Shown: positions 48,871 to 61,756 of the stretch, one piece after another | How positions within the stretch are numbered: the first letter of the stretch is position 1 | How the letters are laid out: the number at the start of each line of letters is the position of its first letter | From: Metopolophium dirhodum | Lineage: Eukaryota; Arthropoda; Insecta; Hemiptera; Aphididae | NCBI RefSeq assembly: GCF_019925205.1 | Contig: NC_083568.1 | Coordinates: 26,286,393 to 26,350,392 of the forward strand | Direction of reading: 5' to 3' | DNA: 64,000 nucleotides | The notes under the pieces: generated by a model | Seen by the model: the letters and a program-made list of their open reading frames with translations, nothing else | Told to the model about the DNA's origin: nothing | Database searches by the model: none | Translations under genes and position numbers: made by a program

Positions 48871-50015
48871 CAATAACAACCAAATTTAAACTTCAATTTT
48901 TATAAAAAAAATGTAAGTGGCGTATAATTTTTTTTTTATTCCAGTAAAAAAATCTCATGGTGAAATTTTTATTACATTTTCAATGTGTCCAATTTTAAAA
49001 AATTCAATTACAAAGTAACTAACAAATTTTGGTGATTTTGAAGAATTTTGTTATATCGTCGAAAATCAACATCATTGCTTCGCTTAGAATTAAAAAAATA
49101 TTTAAATAATATACCTACGTTAATACTTTTCGAGATGCAGAATGAGTGTTCTCCTGATAATAGTTCATTAATATTTAATAGTTAATACTGTTATACTGAT
49201 AATATATTATAATGAATCTTTGCACTGTTATAATATGAACACACAAATGGTAATATTCTGATTATTATAGTATCCACTTAGCCATTAGCCACATAGGTGT
49301 ATTATATTCTCTATACGCAATTTTGTGGTTTATCGGTTCAACAAAATCTTTACCACAATGACATAATAATTTATGTATAGCGTACGTCCAAACACTCATT
49401 GTGGCTATTGATGCTTTGATAACGTTCTGAATACAATTCGAAGTGAAATTGTTAAATTTACTCCCATGTTGTTATTAATTAACCCGAGGGGAGCGAATAA
49501 TAATTATACATTATTAGGTACAAAATAGCTGGACCGGACCAATATCCCTAAAATTATTCGACCAGGGTTTTGAGTTTTCATTAATTGTGTATGCCGAAAT
49601 GCCTGTGGCTGTGGTTGTCAGGATGTCTGGATAATATGACGTGAACCCGCTTTGAGACAGTATAGACATAAAGTAATCGTATGAGAACGTACCTTTGAAA
49701 TGTGTTGTACCTACAACATTCGTTTACCAATGCTGACCGTATGTTGAAGAATAAATCCCCCGGACCACTATAAAGTGAATGTACCTACATCTAAATGGAC
49801 CAAATGATAGACACCATGTAAATATGTGTATAATGCCCTGTGCGTATTTCACTGTATATCTGGTAGGTAGGTGCGCTGCAGTGTCGCCACTTTAATGATT
49901 TTTATTCTTTTTTATCATTTGTAGCTTAATTCTTTAATATGTATGTTGATTGTAGCTTGGCCGATTGTCCATTAAATTTCAGTAGATAATAATAATACAT
50001 GTCGCGTCTACGTCA
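48871..50015. other. AT-rich tract with a repeat scrap
   Basis: CATTGCTTCGCTTAGAATT at 49070-49088 is an isolated end of the GATTCTGAGC family. A slightly GC-richer patch lies at 49480-49900 without recognisable gene. Confidence 0.4.
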
Positions 50016-50548
50016 TGGTGTAATCGAACTTTTCACGAAATGGAAACAATTATTTTTAGTTTTTACCCTGAATGTATTTTTTTTTAATTATGTACACTAT
50101 ATATAGGTATATATGATATATATATATATGGCCAACTTTTCGTGAAGTGGTCATCAGGGAATATTAAATAGAATTGAGTAGTTATAACAAAACCTTATAC
50201 TAATATACTATTATTGAGGTATAAATAATATTAAAACAATTTACACACAACACATTAATAACATTAAATTGACAATTATGTACCTATTTACATACATAAA
50301 ATACACACGTTTTAATAGCATTTATGGAGGTACCCTATTTATATCCAAATAATAAAGTTACCCAAATACTAAGGCATAGTGAACATTTTTTAAAAAAAAT
50401 ACACTCAATTTAAAATAATGGTTTTCAATTCACGAAATGGATACAATTTGTGTCCATTACATAAACCTAGAAACGTCTCACACAGTTATTCATTATGATG
50501 GAAGTTTATGAAATGGATATCCATTTCATGAAAAGTTTGATTACACTA
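50016..50548. mobile_element. MITE with ~28-bp terminal inverted repeats
   Basis: Left end TGGTGTAATCGAACTTTTCA and, in reverse, right end TAGTGTAATCAAACTTTTCA; pairing continues through (C/T)GAAATGGA. Related internal copies of the CACGAAATGG word lie near 50135 and 50432. The 533-bp interior is AT-rich with an AT microsatellite and no transposase. Superfamily uncertain; no target duplication could be fixed. Confidence 0.75.
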
Positions 50549-51661
50549 TGTGGATGCAATAGGTATACTTAGTATTACATAATATATTATATATTTCGCA
50601 TGTGGGTGGATAATTTATTACATTTTGTTATTGTGTGCCTCTGCCATCCAAAACAGTACCTGTATAATTATGAATATCTATATAAATTTTTTAACCCGTT
50701 AAATTTGACTGATGATTATATTTTTATAAAAAAAAACTGGTAATAAATTTAGTATACCTATAGTTGAATATTTTTATAAGTTCGTCGCAGTTTAAATTAA
50801 GATAAATAATAATAGAACTTAATAAAATATCGATTGATTTATTTTAACATTAAACAAATTTAAATTAAAAAAATATTTGAGGAAGTGTAATTTCCAATTT
50901 TGTGTACTGCTTTCTCGATTTTAAAAATGATGTAAATATATAATATACATGCTATGTGTATAATGTATATATACTATATAGGAATATATATTTTTTATAA
51001 TCAATAAAAACAATTATTAGTTAATTTACCAACTGAAAGAAACTAAACAATAAAATACAAACTATTAAAAAGAAGAAAAAATTTTTTTTATTTTATAATA
51101 AATTAGTAATAGTCTTCATAAAATGATTAAACTTTTTTTTTATATAAGTATAGTTTTGAATAATGTATTTGAAAGTTGTAATAATGTAATTATATGGATA
51201 CACTATCTATAGTTTTTATTTGAGTTATCAATAATATGACTGTTACTTCATAGTATCTTACTTACATATGTTGAATATTACTAAAATCTTTCTGACTTTA
51301 ATAATATTAGTCATGAGTCCCGCTTGTATAAGGGACTCGTCATAATATAATCGTTGGATACTATAAGTAATACTTGCTACTTACCTACTTGCGGTGCTTT
51401 ATTAATATATCGTTTCACACTAGCTAGGTCAGATTCTATTTACATATAATTGAGATATGCCCATAGTATAATAATATAATACGTAGGCGTTATAGATAGT
51501 ATTATATACCATTACTAGTAGGTAAGTAAAGATATTCTCGATTCCGGAATGCATAATACGAGACAATAATATTGTTGTTACGAAAAAAATTGTGCATTTC
51601 TTTTTTGGTCTTTTATTCACACGCAATAGTGTTCTTATAAAAACCGAATTAATGTACCACC
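50549..51661. other. AT-rich tract
   Basis: No gene recognised. The 65-codon minus frame at 51429-51626 has no features. Confidence 0.5.
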
Positions 51662-51988
51662 ATGCCGGTAATTTCCCATGGCATTCGTATTGTAACTCGT
51701 GATTGTATATCTATAAGATTTGTTATCGCTCCGTTGGCCCATCACTCTACACATCCTGCGTATATACACGACTATATCTACATGACAGTTTTCACAATAA
51801 CTTCGAATGCACGTTCGTGTGTCAATTATTCAACCAGCCATCGTTCGTTAACCATGTACAATAATATTATCTATATTGACAAATATGGTTTTCACCGTAC
51901 CCACGATATTATTATGAAGTTTTATATCGTATTCCTTTTGCCGTCACTCGTAATAATATATTACAATAAGACGTATCACAAATCTTGA
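51662..51988 (+). CDS. Hypothetical 108-residue ORF with hydrophobic C-terminus
   Basis: The ATG lies in CCACCATGC, a very good eukaryotic start context, and the frame runs 108 codons to TGA, long for this AT-rich background. Composition is mixed, with His/Thr/Ser enriched in the first 70 residues. The last 25 residues contain a hydrophobic stretch (FYIVFLLPSLVIIYY) followed by KTYHKS, which would fit a single tail-anchored membrane segment. No known domain is recognised, and no polyadenylation signal or neighbour supports it. Chance remains a real alternative. Confidence 0.25.
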   Translation: MPVISHGIRIVTRDCISIRFVIAPLAHHSTHPAYIHDYIYMTVFTITSNARSCVNYSTSHRSLTMYNNIIYIDKYGFHRTHDIIMKFYIVFLLPSLVIIYYNKTYHKS

Positions 51989-52189
51989 TGTTCGCATGAC
52001 AATTATTGTTCCGTAGTTAATACCTTTATAGTGAGGTAAAATATATTTTAATACATTAACTATCTCATAATAATATGTTCTCGGTAAAATGTCGAAAGTA
52101 TGTGGCATAATTAATGTTATGCACTATAAAATGATAAAATAAACAATACAAATATTGTGACTAAATTATATTTATATATGATATTTTTT
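51989..52189. other. AT-rich tract
   Basis: No feature. Confidence 0.4.
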
Positions 52190-52640
52190 TATTGGTATTT
52201 GAATAACTTACGGAGAACACAGATTTTTAGAAATTGCTCAAAAAACAAACGCTAAGATATTTCGAAAATGTTATTGTGCGAGTACAGAAAATACTAATAT
52301 CAATGTTTGGTGAAAATGTTAAGTACTGCGACGGTATTACTACTTACTTGTTTTTGAGTTTTGAAAAAAAAAAACAAAATCGATTAAGTACGTCAAAACT
52401 AATTTTGCATATAAATTCCAATTTTTTCTTTACTTTTATTTTTGTCGGCTGCTTTGAAAAAAAATGGGAATTTTTAACTTTGACCTCTCAAAAGCATTAA
52501 CTAGATTTCATTTTTTATCAGATACCACCCTCATTTCTCAAAGTTGAAAATCAAAGAATTTTTTTTACTTCTTTTGTTGTAGGTATACAAAAAACACATC
52601 ATGGTAATCAATACATTCATTGCTCCATTCAGAATCTAAT
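52190..52640 (+). repeat. 3' part of GATTCTGAGC-family repeat
   Basis: Contains the family's late-core phrases (AAAATGGGAATTTTTAACTT, TGACCTCTCAAAAGCATTAA, CTAGATTTCATTTTTTATCA) and ends GCTCCATTCAGAATC at 52622-52636. The left part is missing. The 88-codon frame at 52234-52500 is a repeat reading. Confidence 0.65.
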
Positions 52641-54050
52641 ATTAGTAAAAACAACTCGATATTTTAATAGTGATACTAAAAATAATGAAATATTAAATAA
52701 TCCCAAATTTTCAAATGATATATGAATTCTAGCCTTACTCGAATCTTTGTAACGACGTAACCGAAATTCTATTAATTTATTAGCATCAACAATTTACGTA
52801 TCACCGCGTGAACAAATACTTCACGCTTGCGGAGAAAGTTTCAATTTACTGTGCTATGCCGCCATGTTGACTAGTTGACAATTCTTTACTAATTTGATAC
52901 CACTCAATGATCGGGATAGCGTATAGGTTAGGTTAGGTTAGCGTATAGGTACTGTCGATTAAACTGTGCGAAAATCTCATATTCTTATCCCATTTCCAAT
53001 TTTATAAGACGTATTTATATATAGATTATAGGTAAATAGTTTATAATATACATCAATGAATTTTGTACATTTAACCCTCGTGCACGATTGTAAATATATC
53101 GGATAATCAACATTTGCTTATGCAAACGCGATTATAAAAATATAAAATCATTAAAATAAGATAAAATTGTGACTTTTTACGAAAAATGGCATTCGTGCCG
53201 AAATGTCCGGATCCGCGATCGACCGCCGTGACAATTTGAATAAAAGCGATTTTCGGAAATCTCAACACCATTCGGTACGCGACATGGACCAATAAGTCCA
53301 TATTATTATCTAGTTCATGGCTCTAATACTGCGCATAATATAGGTAAAATTAATTCGGTTGGTTAGATAATATATTTTATTGGGCGTCGCCCGTACCATT
53401 TTTCCACCCTAAATTACCATATAGGTCATATTTTGAATATACTTTTTTTTATCCCATTTTTACTTTAGAATTACCGTAGGTAATATGTTGAGTTTGATTT
53501 ATATATAGTCTATTTGAACATGGATCGATTCGTGTAACACGTGGATTATATTGTAAAGAAAAAAGTAATAAATCGCAATCATTTCTATTTTCTATGTGTA
53601 GGTATACCGACCTATATTATAAACAAAATTGTTTATTTTTTTTAATTGCTTAATACTATTGTTAATAAAAGTTAAAAGGTATTATTGGCTTCAAAATTCT
53701 AATTCATCAATACTTGTCCCGTCATCAGTTTAACTGTTTAACACATTTCCCCGTTAAAAAATTCAAATACCCACGAATAATATTTTTCAAATTATTAAAA
53801 AAAAAAAAAAATTTTTTTTTTCGTTATTCTTTGTACGAAAATCTAATTTCATCCAAATTTGAATTTGTATTTGTTTATTTTTTTATTTTTTTTGGTTTAT
53901 GTATGGACTACTTATGAGAAACCTTGCTTTACATTTTCTATCCATAGGTATGAAAATTAAACATTATTTTTAAACATTTTTATAAACTACAAAATAATTT
54001 TCAAATTTCCGATATTTTGATTAATTTAGTAACAATGACAACGCTCTAGT
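52641..54050. other. Intergenic tract with minor GC-richer patches
   Basis: On the minus strand near 52857 is AACATGGCGGC, a YY1-like word. A GGTTA triple at 52926-52940 is telomere-like. A GC-richer patch at 53165-53295 holds a 64-codon minus frame with mixed composition but no domain. 53930-54040 resembles GATTCTGAGC core. No gene is firmly supported. Confidence 0.4.
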
Positions 54051-54054
54051 GATA

Positions 54055-54250
54055 GGGGGGGGGGGGGGCAGTGGCAATTGCGGTGGTGATGGTATGAGGG
54101 GTATAGCTGGATCCAAGCTTACCGGTTAAGCCATGCGAGTACTGCTGCAGAATCCAGGCTTACCGGTTGAACCACCGACCACGGATACCGTGTGAAAGAC
54201 CGGCGTTGACGGTGCTGCGGCGAATGAAGGTTGATTGAAACGTGAGTACA
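54055..54250. repeat. 14-base G run and local duplication
   Basis: A pure G14 run at 54055-54068 is followed by G-rich sequence. Two copies of GATCCA(A/G)GCTTACCGGTT-like sequence (first copy GATCCAAGCTTACCGGTTAA; second AATCCAGGCTTACCGGTTGA) start at about 54112 and 54152, 40 bp apart. A plus-strand AAAC|GTGAGT donor-like site occurs near 54239. Confidence 0.6.
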
Positions 54251-54293
54251 TTGCAGCTCAGTACCGAATATACTATAATACTTCCTATGGAAA

Positions 54294-54511
54294 TCATTTG
54301 GTTTTCCAAGTTTTCCACGTCTGTGGCTCAACGTGTGTTACAATATATGGACTATTAATTATTTCTACTTTTGTCGCAAAGCTCCTAAAATCGCTGCAAT
54401 TTGTTTCCATATAAACGACTGTTGTATCGTCAAACAATTTATTAACCCTGCCTATTAAAGTATCATTCCTTAAAATACAGTCACCCAAAGTTCGTCTGGC
54501 GTCTGTTTACG
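54294..54511 (-). CDS. Possible coding fragment, unidentified
   Basis: A 64-codon frame begins MGDCILRNDTLIGRVNKLF and continues with DDTTVVYMETNCSDF; the open stretch extends a few codons further upstream to a TAA near 54512. Residue mix looks protein-like and the DNA is less AT-rich than around it. Just upstream, the same strand reads codons interrupted by stops. I suspect a decayed transposon or retro-copy fragment. No family is recognised. Confidence 0.3.
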
Positions 54512-54545
54512 TGCAAGTTGAAATCGGTTTTTTTCTGAAACATTC

Positions 54546-55878
54546 TTCGTAACTTCTTCAAGATACGATCAAATTTCGTAATATTTTTCAACTAGAATAC
54601 TCCTGCAGACATCGAAATACTACAAATTAAGAACCCAATAATTAATCACATTTTCGGTTTATTAATTATTTACTACGTATATCTCGTATATCCAATATCC
54701 ATTAATATTGTGTAAACTAATTAAATATAATTATTTATAAAACGTTTTATAGAGATTTTAACAGTGGTGCCCCACGGACATTTTTTTGGGACTATTTTTC
54801 TAACTTTCTTAGATGTGTGGGTAATTTTGTCAGGGTGTAAAAAAATTTTTATATTTAACTATGACTAGCTGATCCCGTTTATTACGCTGCCCGTTAAAAG
54901 TGCCAACTCCTTACTCTATATATTATGATTCAATTTTTTGTTCAATTCGTTATTTAATATTCGGTGTATGGTATGCAAAACTCAAACATTTTCATCTTGA
55001 ATCTTGAATCTTAAAAAAAACTTGTGCAAGCACAACTTTAAAATCGAATATTAAAAGATGCTTTCTTAGTGCAAACATACATGGTTATATATGAAGGTAC
55101 CTCGAAAAATTGCAAGTGTCGATCTATCATTATTTAGGTTCTACGTTGGTCAGTCAGCGAGTCAGTCAGGACAATATGTTTGATTATATTATATTATATA
55201 GTCATCCCACATAGCATTGCCCTTGAGACACGCTAGTGATTATGTGAGCAGTATATTTTCAGGTAGGAAATCCAACTCCGGTAGATTGCAGACCCTAAGA
55301 GGTGCGTACGTAATTATACGAATGATTTATTAACACGTTGTTTATAATATGCATGTGTAAGTTTGCGGGACAACAGTTGAAAAATTAGCGTTAGGAATAC
55401 CATTTTTACTAAGTTATAATATGGTTTTGACCAAACCTAATATACAGGTCTAAAATTATACTCCATCATATCCAATAGCAACCTTACAATAAACAAAAAT
55501 ATATTATTATATTGAATTTTCCTAAAACTGTATTTCACACAAACCTTGTGCAATGACGAACACAACAGAAAAAAAATCAGTGAAATCGTTAAAGGCGTTC
55601 TCAAATTATGGCGCGACCAAGGGAAATAGGGATTCATTTATTTATGAATTATAAATTATTTTTATATATAATATTATTGGATAGTTAATATGTTGATTTT
55701 AATTTTGTGTGATAAATTATATGATTATGCTACAATGGGGTATATTTTACTGAATTATTCTAGAAGACTGCACGTAGATAAAAAAAAATGTGTGTTGTAT
55801 TGTTGCATGCAATAGTGGAACTGATAAAATAATATTATATTGGACGCGTAGGGTATTTTCTGTTGAAAGACGGAACTT
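54546..55878. other. AT-rich tract
   Basis: CAGTGGTGCCCCACGG at 54762 looks like a hAT left end, but no partner or duplication was found. No gene recognised. Confidence 0.4.
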
Positions 55879-56002
55879 AAGGTCCCGCACACTGCAGCGG
55901 TGGCGGTGAATTGCTGCAGGACACGTTTCATCGCTCACCGCGGCGGTAAAGCCAAGACAATAGAATTTTACCGCCACCGCTGCAGTGTAGTGTGGGGACC
56001 TT
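55879..56002. mobile_element. 124-bp GC-rich foldback MITE
   Basis: Left arm AAGGTCCCGCACACTGCAGC GGTGGCGGT and right arm (reverse) AAGGTCCCCACACTACACTG CAGCGGTGGCGGT are near-complementary over ~32-37 bp around a ~50-bp centre that itself contains CACCGCGGCGG. It is notably GC-rich for this genome. Family not assigned; flanking duplication is unclear. Confidence 0.75.
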
Positions 56003-59000
56003 TGTAGGTTACATCAATATTAATTAATAATTGACATTGTAAAACAATATCAATATTTTTGTATGACAGAAAAAATTAATCGCAGGCAAGTTTTAATCGT
56101 ATATGCAGGTGGATGGGTACTGGGTACCTTTAATATTTGCCTTTTTGGATAAAATACTCGTGACGCCACTTCATAATATTGTAACCATATATTATAATAT
56201 TATTCAGATATCAATGTAATGTTTTTATTCAAACCAGTAAACAAAATAATCATATCAATTGTATTTTATTTTACTTGATGATATAAAAAAATTAAAAATG
56301 ACGACTGGGTTATTAGCTTTATTTAGCTCATTTTCTAATAATTTACAACAACAATTTTTTAGTTTAATTTTTAGATTCCAAGTGGAGCGATGATTTTGCA
56401 GTAATATACTGATGTGTGTCTGTCTTCACATTTTAGGGGCAGTAAAAATAAGTATTATTTTATCAAAAACGTCGCCCATGTGAAAGGGAAACCCATATCC
56501 AAATTAAATAATATTGTTCAGTACCGATGGGGAAATTTGAATTAATGTACGTGTGAAATACTGAAAATTGAACATCAGCACAATAAATGTGATTATAATG
56601 TAGCATGGAAGGCAGGAAGGTGTTTTATATAAAATAAAATCATATTATTAAACATACCCCATTATGTTAGTTTGTTGATAAATAGATTTATATTTTATAA
56701 ATGATTATTGAATATAAGTTAAATTATTACACCATCAATATAAATAAACATAAAATAACACTAAATATAATAATAATATTCTATGCACATTTATTATTTA
56801 TCGTAACTAAGTTTTGTACCTTCGTAATTATTGTTATTTGTCGTAAATGTCTATTTATAGAGTGTATTTCAACTTATATGTACCATATACTTATAGGTAT
56901 TTCAACTTTAGGTACCATATTTATCGTATTTAAATTTTTAATAAAAAAAATATATATAAAAATTATTTCATAATATATTCTTTCGCATTGGAGTATTGGA
57001 CATACTTTATAAGACAGGGTACTTTTTTATGAATTTGTGGTTTTTATTAAAACTGAAAATGTCTAAAAATGAAATGAAATAATATAAACCACAATAATAT
57101 GCCTACTGGTGGTTAAGATAGATCTCTTCACATTCCATTAATTAATAAATTATAATAATTGGTTTGAAGTCCTATTATATCTGGATGCACCCTTCATCAC
57201 GATGAAGCTGTTTGCAATTTATTCCAGAAATAGCATCTGGAACTGCTCTTCACCAAAATTCAAACTTTTTGATCTATTATATATTATTTCTCACTCACTG
57301 ATTTCTATAGTATTTCTCATCACGTTGAGTTTATTTTGTTAATTAATTCATGTTCATCCCTATCATGACCTCCTTTCTTTCATAAAGTCTTATTATTCTG
57401 CAGATTTCGTAATTTAAATTCTAATTGGTAATATTACTACACACATGTATTATTTCATATCTTTTGTTTAGACAATTTATTATATTTTTTCCCCGTTCTC
57501 GCTTTGTTGTATATTTTAAATATTGCTTATTGTTTGGTGATATCATAAAAAAAATCATATATTATTAACAAACACCATATAATATAACAATTTAAATTCT
57601 ATATTAAGTATAACTGAACCAAATACGTGATAGGTATATAATTATCTGTGAGAAGGATGCGATTGCAGGACTATAAAAAAAGAAGTGGCCATCGCGACGG
57701 GAGTAATAAGTAGATTAGTATCTAGAACATTAACAATAAAGGCGTAAAAGATGGGAAAGGTGATTATGACCAAATCCAAGTCTGGGCAAAGAATAAAAAT
57801 AAATTCGTGGAAGGTTAATGCTGAAAAACAAGGGTAGCGTGGTACCTTTATTGGACATATTTATGGTCTTTACCAACTGGCGTCTGGTAGTCGCTAAGTG
57901 CGACGCCCATTTAGATGGCCAGACCTCTCTAAACCTATTTTTTTTTTTATAGATTTTATATTATTCCAATATTCCGTGTATTCATACCTGCAAGATCACA
58001 TATTATTCAATATTTTTTTTTAAAAACTGCATGAATATATATGCCAACGAACAATGATTAATTGAAGCTATTAGAGATTTCAAGTATATTATATACAATA
58101 TGGATATGGCAATGCACGCCCCGCCATACAATAAATATATTACACCAACCCAATTCATAATAATTCTCAATCAGTAAAAACTAAAATACCTATAGACAAA
58201 GTAAATATCATATTAAATTTCAAAACAATAGAAAAATGTTTGAGGTAAACCATTTTTGAATATTTTGATTCTTTATGGTTGTAGTATAACAGCTATGCTA
58301 TATATTTATATTCATTTTAATTTAAAATGTATTAGATATTAGAATCATAAGTTCTAAATGTATTATGTTCTCTATGAAAAAATGTATCTATGTTTCATCT
58401 TGAATAGCCAAATAACAGGATAAGGGATAATATTTTTATTGATAAGATATTTTATAATCGTGATTCGTGAAAACATTTAAACATGCATAGTAAAATGAGT
58501 TACATTCTAATTACTAGTCTATAAATAAATTGTAGAGAAGCAATAAATTATGTGGTTAATCTTAGACTTGAATGAATCTTTTAATTTTTATATGAAAGTT
58601 AATAAAACTACCATACTGTTTAAATATAAATGTTTTTTTTTTAACTATTCAATATATATTTTTTAAATATTTCAATATACTATATGGCCATATAGGTAGG
58701 TATTTAATGTTATTACAAGTTTGGTAATACATATATTATATGTTTATAATATTAATAATTTGACAATAGGTAGGTGTGTTTGGTAAGTTACAAATTACAA
58801 TAAAGTATAAGATATGTTTAAAAGTAATAACAAGTTTATTAAAAGAAAAAAAAAAATGTTTTCACGGTAAAAAGGTATATCTAGTTAATTATTTAATGTT
58901 TTATTATATAATATTTACAATTGTTTATCCTTAATCACTATTTTAATGTAATGTTAAATATTATAGAAATATAAAGTCAAATTACAATTTTCTAGGTAAA

Positions 59001-61399
59001 AACTGTAATATTGATCAATATCTTAAAAAATAATAATTTGTACCGTTCAATTATAAACCAATCTAATTTAACATATATTTTAGAAAATAACGACAGATTC
59101 TTGGAGTTGTTCCATAACATCAGACTGTAAAATCTCTTATTTCTTCCAGAAAATTGTTTTTGTTATAAATAAAGAAAGAGAGAATATTTAATTCAATTTC
59201 CAGGGAAATTCAGAGTAATGTTTCAATAAGGCATACTGCCATGGAAATAACTTAGGTTTTTTAAATAGCTCTATGACACACGGAGGAGATGTAAACAATA
59301 TTGTTATTGTCAGCTGAATCAGTCAAGAATGTTGAACTATTGAGGTCATTCATATATTTTTAATGAATGGTAATTTATAAAAACATTGTTTGTTTCTAAT
59401 GGTAAAAAAAAGGTATTACAAAAATGTTTGTTACTGTGGATTGAAAATAAATATCTTCTCAGCTATGTAATATTCCTTTAACCCGGCATTCAATTTCTTA
59501 AATCAATAACTTCCTTGCTCTGTTTTTAGTACTAAAATATGCAGTTTCTGGCCTAGTACACTTTCTTGGAACTATGCTCATACATTATGCTAATGACCTA
59601 TTTTGTAAATTTTCCTATTAAAATTGTATGAAATTATTATTATGGCTTTTGTTATACCATAATAATATAATACATTATTAATGCTAACAACTATCGACAA
59701 AATTGTATTAATCTAAAGAAAACTATGCGTTCATGGTTCACATATAAACTATTTATTTATAGGTTTCTTGGTTTAAAAAAATACGTATAACTTATTACTT
59801 AAAGTCCCGTTAAGATCCCACCACCTATAGTTTCACTTATGTCAACAACAAATTAAAAGTTCTAGGGGTACGATCATTAATTTTTGTAATCAATTACGAC
59901 TAATACATATAAATTATTGTTAAATAATGATAGGTGTGTTCACTAAACTATGATAGCCAATAGCTATTAGCTATATACATAATTTCAAGTCTAATGTGAA
60001 ATTCAACGCCTAAACAATGAAAATATGTTTACAATCAATGACGATGATTAGTAATCTAAATATGAAATATAAATAATATAAAAAAAACGTTGTGCATCAA
60101 GTCTACCCGCTTACTCAATATTTCACAGGCATATTATTATTTGTATTATGATATTTCTAACATCTTAAAATTTCTTAAGTATAGGTATTAGGCAATACAA
60201 TGATCTTCGAAATTAAATAAATATTAGTTTTGGTGATATTAAGAAACTTTTATTGTTTACAATATCAAGCAAATAGAAGATTAAAAATATTATTATAATA
60301 GTATAATCTAAGTATTTTAAAAATATATGGTTTGCTTAGCATATTGTTTACATATATACGTGTTATGAAAAATGTCTACTTTAAATATTAGAAATACATC
60401 TGAAGAAGCTATTTATCTTACAACGAAGTCCTTTTTTCAAAAAACATTTTCAAAACAGTAATATTATTCTGAACGTTTAATGTTCACTATAAAAATTAAA
60501 AATAATTGAAAATATCAGCAAAAATATATGATAATACGCTGTCAATCGTATTTACCATGTTTTCTGTTGTACGCATAAGCTATAATTTATATTATAACGA
60601 ATACATTTACAAATATGTTTTGTGAATATATTATACTACTCTTTAAATATTAAAATGTTCCTATTAAGTCGTTTGAACATACACTTAACCTATAAGTTAA
60701 TGTTAAAGAATATTAGGAAAACCATAAAATATGGTCTAAGTAATTTGCATTGATTATAACACTATAATTTAATACATTGTCGTCTGCAAAAAGAAAAAAG
60801 TAAACAAAAAAAAATACGTTTTACCTAACACACTTAAGTGACTTAAGAGTTAACACCAAATAAATGTACTAAAATGTATGAATTAATTAAACCCACCAAT
60901 ATTTTAGTATGTTAATTTACGGCATCCTACTAGGTAGTTGAAATGTACATACATGTTCGGTGAAATGTTATTTAATTACACAATCATGACATATTTACAT
61001 ACTTTTATTTGCAAACTGCCTCATTGTGTGTAAATTTACTATTTAGTATTTGAACAGCACTAATATAACAGAAAATGTTGAAATGTAGTTAGTAATAAGC
61101 GTTTAGATCTATCATGACAGTTCAGCTGTAATCATACAACGTGATTAGAAATTTAACTTGAATTTTTTTCTTTTAAAATAAAAGTGATCACTAAAATATA
61201 ACGTAATGTTAATTCAAGAAATGCAATTGATTAAACTATACCTATCAAGACCAAAACGTAACGTGAACCTAACCTATGATATTATAGTGAAATCTGAAAA
61301 TCTCATGTTGGTTAGCCATTGCAATGGCTTGTAACATTTTGCATTACTAGAGCTAGTCGAAATGAATTTGTTTTTATCGCAATAGATTCTTATGCATGA
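56003..61399. other. Long AT-rich intergenic tract, almost featureless
   Basis: A short start of the GATTCTGAGC family (GATTCCAAGTGGAGCGATG) lies near 56374. 57650-57910 is GC-richer and includes GGCGTCTGGTAGTCGCTAAG near 57880, followed by a T run, perhaps an old retroposon. The 90-codon frame at 56701-56973 is I/Y/K-rich. No gene was recognised in this 5.4-kb stretch. Confidence 0.5.
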
Positions 61400-61618
61400 C
61401 GTAACAAACCGTATCATGTATATGGGTACAAATTATTAACAGCCAACCAACTATCTCAACTATTTCACGGCAGATATCACTCCGAACGGCACCTTCATTT
61501 CAATTACCACGCTATCCGTATCTTCTCTAGTAGATTACCCTCAAAGAAGATTAAAACGGAATTGGTACGGAGAGATCTCCAGAAAATTGAGCAGAATCCT
61601 AGTTTAATTTATAAATAA
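61400..61618 (+). CDS. Coding-like terminal exon candidate, unidentified
   Basis: An open stretch of ~72 codons without an ATG ends at TAA 61616-61618. The last 58 codons have unusually protein-like composition (LSQLFHGRYHSERHLHFNYH, then KIKTELVRRDLQKIEQNPSL). An acceptor-like TATTAACAG precedes 61443, and AATAAA occurs ~100 bp after the stop (61719-61724). This would fit a last exon, but no upstream exon was found and it may be a transposon remnant. Confidence 0.35.
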   Translation, partial: RNKPYHVYGYKLLTANQLSQLFHGRYHSERHLHFNYHAIRIFSSRLPSKKIKTELVRRDLQKIEQNPSLIYK

Positions 61619-61756
61619 ATGTTCCTGTCTAGGTTACACTGTCAGAGACACCGTATTTCCTTTACCTGCAGATCATTGTTGTTTTTGTGAAAATTGCAAA
61701 CACGTATATTTTGTTTAAATAAATACTCCATTACAGCACCAATAAATTGTTTTATT

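Noticed and set aside
52926..52940. GGTTAGGTTAGGTTA as telomere remnant
   Set aside because: Only three units; too short to separate from chance in AT-rich DNA.
54762..54778. CAGTGGTGCCCCACGG as a hAT left end
   Set aside because: No matching right end and no 8-bp duplication could be found downstream.
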